Notes under the pieces: model-generated | The model's input: only the letters and a program-made list of their open reading frames with translations | What the model was told of the DNA's origin: nothing | The model's database searches: none | Shown here: one piece after another, positions 61,281-64,000 of the stretch | How positions within the stretch are numbered: the first letter of the stretch is position 1 | How the letters are laid out: the number at the start of each line of letters is the position of its first letter | NCBI RefSeq assembly: GCF_014212495.1 | Contig: NZ_JACKZC010000003.1 | Location: 310,001-374,000, forward strand | Length of the DNA: 64,000 bases | Direction of reading: 5' to 3' | Source: Pontibacter sp. Tf4 | GTDB lineage: Bacteria; Bacteroidota; Bacteroidia; Cytophagales; Hymenobacteraceae | Position numbers and translations under genes: made by a program

Positions 61281-63998
61281 TTAAATTAAAGGTATTTTAA
61301 CTATAAAATGAGTATCGGTCTGTGTGACTACCATCTTCTGTGCACCCAATAAATGGTAGCGTTTGCGTATGTTCTGCAAGCCTATGTTAGTTGATAACAC
61401 CGGGTTCTGTTTAGGCTGAAAGTTGTTCTGCATCACTATAAAATCATCCTGCTCAAACACCTGTACCTGTAAAGGCCGGGATTTGGAAATGATGTTGTGC
61501 TTAATGGCATTTTCGAGCAGCAACTGCAGCGTAAGCGGGGCAATCTGTTTCTGCAGCGATGCTTCGGGCACAGCTATAGTTACTTCCAGGTTATCGCGGT
61601 AGCGCTGCTGTTGCAGGTACACGTAATCGCGCAGCAGGTCCAGTTCTTCCTGCAGTGGTATCAGGTCCTTTTCGCGCAGGGTCAGCATCACCCTGAAAAA
61701 ATCCGACAGCTTTTCGACATACACCACGGCAGCCTCAGGGTCTTCTTCTATAGTAGAAATAAGCGTATTAAAACTATTGAACAGGAAATGCGGATTTACC
61801 TGGCTTTTCAGGGTCTCGAACTGGAACATGACCTTGTCTTTTTCCTGCCGGTTTGCCTCGCGCAGGCGCTTTTCACGGCCTTTTACAAACAGATACAACC
61901 CGGAGGCGGCCGCCAGAAAAGTTAAACCATAGAACCAGTAGGTACGCCAGAAAGGAGGCCGGATTTCAAACGCATAATCCACAGCATTGGCATAGGGGAA
62001 TTGCGACGTGGCCGAAGACACTACCTGGAAACGATACTTGCCCGGTGGCAGGTTCGGGTAGGTAATGCTGTGGTTCCGGGACTCGGTCCAGCTGCGGTCG
62101 TAGCCGTTTAATTTTACGCTATAGGTAATATCCTCGGGGTTCTGATACCACAGCCCGGTATAGTTAAACGTAAGGTGGTTGCTGTCGTGGTCGAAAATGC
62201 GTTGCCCCTGCACCGATTTAAAGAAAACCTGTACATCCTGCAGTCGTGTGGTAGCCTCGTGCTGTGCAGCCGCAAAAGCCGGATCGTAGCAGAGCAACCC
62301 GTTCTGTGTGCCCAGCCAGATGCGCCCGTCAGGTCCGGTGCTTATTACATTCAGGTTGGGGTCCGGTTCCTGTATGCCGGCTGCTCTGCCATAAAAGCGA
62401 ACCGTGTTTTGCTCTGGCTGCAGCACATCCAGCCCCTGCCTGTTCAACAGCAATATATTCCCTTTTCCATCAGCCGCTATCCCGGTTATGTTCAGGTCGT
62501 GCAGCCCGTCTTTTAAACTATAGTTCCGGAAGGTGCGGCCATCGTATTTATACACGCCTTTGTTGAGCGTACTTAACCAGATGTTGCCTTTCCGGTCTTC
62601 GGTAATAGAGTAAACAGTGCGGCTTAGCAGGCCATCTTTTTCAGAAAAATTGGTGAATTTACCATTTTGCAGCATCGTCAGCCCTTTGCCATCGGTCGCA
62701 AACCACACCCTGTTGCGGGAGTCTATAAACGCCTGGTAGATGTAGTTGATGCCCAGCCCGTCCTGCTGCGTAAAGTTCCGGAAACTATAGTTCAGCCCAT
62801 CCGTGTGTCCTGCTCCGTTTATGGTACATTTCGATACGCCGCCTAAAGTGGCAAGCCATAGTTCGTTGCCTTTGCCGGTAATGCTCAGCACGTTCTCGTT
62901 TACAAGGCCATCGGTTATAGTTAATTGCTTATAGTTACCGGTTTCGGGGTTCAGGCGGAGTACACCCTGGCCCATGGTGCCCAGCCAGATGTAGCCCCAT
63001 TTATCTTCGTACAGGCTCACTATCTGGAATTTATCGCGGCCGTTCATAAATACCTGTGCAGGGGCGCCTGCCGGTTTCCTGAAAAAGCCTTGGTTGGTGG
63101 CAAACCAGGTGCTGTTGTCGCGGGCAGCAAGCACGGCGTGTATGGTCTGCCCTTTCAGTTGCGGAATGCTCCGGATGGCGGTATTGGCGCGCTGCAGTGT
63201 CGGGGAGTTACCGGCTACCCAGATGTATCCTTCGCGGTCCGTTAGCAGGTCGGTTACTTTCTGTTTTGGTAATCCTGCCGGTTCCAGGCGTTTGCCGTCT
63301 GCCTGTAGCCAGTAAAGCCCGGCATCAGTACCAACCCATGTGCCGTTCTGGTGTGGTTGCAGCAGACTGATGCTTCCATAGCTCCAGCTTTTGCTCGCCT
63401 CCGGCGTAGTGAACTTCCCGGTCTCAGGGTTATAGTTTGTCAGGCCTGCACTCTGCATCCCGATCAGCATTTGGCCGGTAGGCAGCGCGCTTATAGTTGT
63501 TACGATGTTGTCAGGCAGGCCTTTTCCGGAGTCGAGCACTTCTATAGCTGGCCTGTTATTTTTAAGTTTGATGATGGCAACACCTCGGTCCGTACCAACC
63601 CACACCCGTCCCTGGTTATCTTCTGCTAAACTATAGGTATAGTCGTCGGGCAGCCCTTGTTTGGTGCCAATGTGGTAAAACCGATTGCCTTTGCCAACAT
63701 AAAGCCCCTGCCCATAGGTCGCTACCCACAGATCCTTATTTTTGGCCTGGAGAATTGCAGCAATAGGGCTGTTGATCTGTTTCCCGTTCCGGATGACAGG
63801 TTTAAGTTCTGAGCCATTTACACGGGCAAGCAGGCCGTCTTCAAATCCAACCCATAGTTGGTTTTCCGCATCTTCGTAAACCGCCGAAACTATAGAGTTT
63901 TTACCGGCTTCTCCCGGCAACCCCACCTGCTGAAAACCTGTGGCAGTATAGCGCAGCAAACCTTCGGAGGTGCCCAGCCACACAAATCCCTGCCTGTC
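61281..63998 (-). CDS. Two-component regulator-propeller histidine kinase, 5' end outside the window
   Basis: The frame is open past the right edge (it reads DRQGFVWLGTSEGLLRY), so the N-terminus is missing. About 570 residues of Reg_prop repeats form beta-propellers, with signatures such as DNQGRVWVGTDRGV, DRKGNIWLSTLNKGV and DGRIWLGTQNGL. A Y_Y_Y domain follows (YDRSWTESRNHSITYPNLPPG), then a membrane helix (YWFYGLTFLAAASGLYLFV). The LytS-type His kinase has QVNPHFLFNSFNTLIS, and the ATPase has LLLENAIKHN. The propellers probably sense an extracytoplasmic ligand, often a glycan in Bacteroidota (family knowledge). It signals to the adjacent LytTR regulator. Confidence 0.94.
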   Translation of the reverse strand, partial: DRQGFVWLGTSEGLLRYTATGFQQVGLPGEAGKNSIVSAVYEDAENQLWVGFEDGLLARVNGSELKPVIRNGKQINSPIAAILQAKNKDLWVATYGQGLYVGKGNRFYHIGTKQGLPDDYTYSLAEDNQGRVWVGTDRGVAIIKLKNNRPAIEVLDSGKGLPDNIVTTISALPTGQMLIGMQSAGLTNYNPETGKFTTPEASKSWSYGSISLLQPHQNGTWVGTDAGLYWLQADGKRLEPAGLPKQKVTDLLTDREGYIWVAGNSPTLQRANTAIRSIPQLKGQTIHAVLAARDNSTWFATNQGFFRKPAGAPAQVFMNGRDKFQIVSLYEDKWGYIWLGTMGQGVLRLNPETGNYKQLTITDGLVNENVLSITGKGNELWLATLGGVSKCTINGAGHTDGLNYSFRNFTQQDGLGINYIYQAFIDSRNRVWFATDGKGLTMLQNGKFTNFSEKDGLLSRTVYSITEDRKGNIWLSTLNKGVYKYDGRTFRNYSLKDGLHDLNITGIAADGKGNILLLNRQGLDVLQPEQNTVRFYGRAAGIQEPDPNLNVISTGPDGRIWLGTQNGLLCYDPAFAAAQHEATTRLQDVQVFFKSVQGQRIFDHDSNHLTFNYTGLWYQNPEDITYSVKLNGYDRSWTESRNHSITYPNLPPGKYRFQVVSSATSQFPYANAVDYAFEIRPPFWRTYWFYGLTFLAAASGLYLFVKGREKRLREANRQEKDKVMFQFETLKSQVNPHFLFNSFNTLISTIEEDPEAAVVYVEKLSDFFRVMLTLREKDLIPLQEELDLLRDYVYLQQQRYRDNLEVTIAVPEASLQKQIAPLTLQLLLENAIKHNIISKSRPLQVQVFEQDDFIVMQNNFQPKQNPVLSTNIGLQNIRKRYHLLGAQKMVVTQTDTHFIVKIPLI

Positions 63999-64000
63999 CT

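Larger units (their letters stand above)
1..64000. repeat. Iterated palindrome CTATAG / AACTATAGTT across the window
   Basis: The hexamer CTATAG, most often extended to AACTATAG, CTATAGTT or the full AACTATAGTT, recurs on average every several hundred bases in intergenic gaps and inside genes. By eye I counted about 21 CTATAG in the first 10.2 kb, against roughly 3 expected for that composition. Inside genes it is read in two frames only, giving Thr-Ile-Val or Tyr-Ser, because the third frame gives Leu-stop. It resembles the HIP1 class of highly iterated palindromes of cyanobacteria in behaviour, not in sequence. No function is known to me. Near misses such as TATAGTT are also common. Confidence 0.85.

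Noticed and set aside
1..64000. CTATAG as a plain promoter (-10) element
   Set aside because: It occurs inside genes, at stop codons, on both strands and between convergent genes, whereas Bacteroidota promoters here show TAnnTTTG boxes.

Overview
The window looks like chromosomal DNA of a Bacteroidota bacterium, most likely a Hymenobacteraceae/Pontibacter-like organism (inference). The grounds are a type IX secretion sorting domain, a propeller-type LytS histidine kinase with a LytTR regulator, many small outer-membrane beta-barrels and lipoproteins, TAnnTTTG-type promoter boxes, few strong Shine-Dalgarno sites, and a START-like/VF530 gene pair. About 65 protein-coding genes or remnants can be supported. 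I recognised no rRNA, tRNA or CRISPR array.

Layout. 1-9.1 kb holds signalling genes (PAS histidine kinase plus receiver, a metal-binding-type AraC regulator, a HisKA kinase with its OmpR-type regulator) and secreted proteins. 9.2-20 kb holds a porin-like barrel, an NdpA-like nucleoid protein, a Spy/CpxP-like protein, a sterol-desaturase-like enzyme, an HD hydrolase, a Kv-like channel with a non-canonical filter, a rhomboid/TVP38 overlapping pair and a NagZ-like lipoprotein. 20-34 kb holds NUDIX, SDR, M28 and M48 enzymes, paired LEA-type lipoproteins, beta-barrels, tex, an MscS channel and a ceramidase-like gene whose 3' end carries a 115-bp tandem duplication. 34.9-39.1 kb is an AT-rich foreign insert: a broken IS4-type transposase, a broken tyrosine recombinase, and a large Mrr-nuclease/nSTAND3 NTPase of the Avs-like anti-phage type, split by one in-frame TAA just before the P-loop. 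39-55.9 kb holds small metabolic and regulatory genes, thrC, recQ, a phage-recombinase-like gene, a LolD-type ABC ATPase, an AI-2E/PerM-like permease and sucC. 56-59.4 kb is a secreted c-type cytochrome, OB-fold, YceI and DUF5777 cluster. 60.5 kb to the end is a LytTR regulator and its propeller kinase, which runs off the window.

Two larger patterns stand out. First, the palindrome CTATAG, usually as AACTATAG or CTATAGTT, is iterated across the whole window, inside and between genes. It supplies the stop codon of at least five genes and is part of some terminator stems. It is absent from about 34.0 to 39.5 kb, where the foreign insert lies. Second, several long intergenic gaps (42.2, 44.8, 52.3, 56.0 and 59.5 kb) are built from shared modular repeats with nested inverted repeats.
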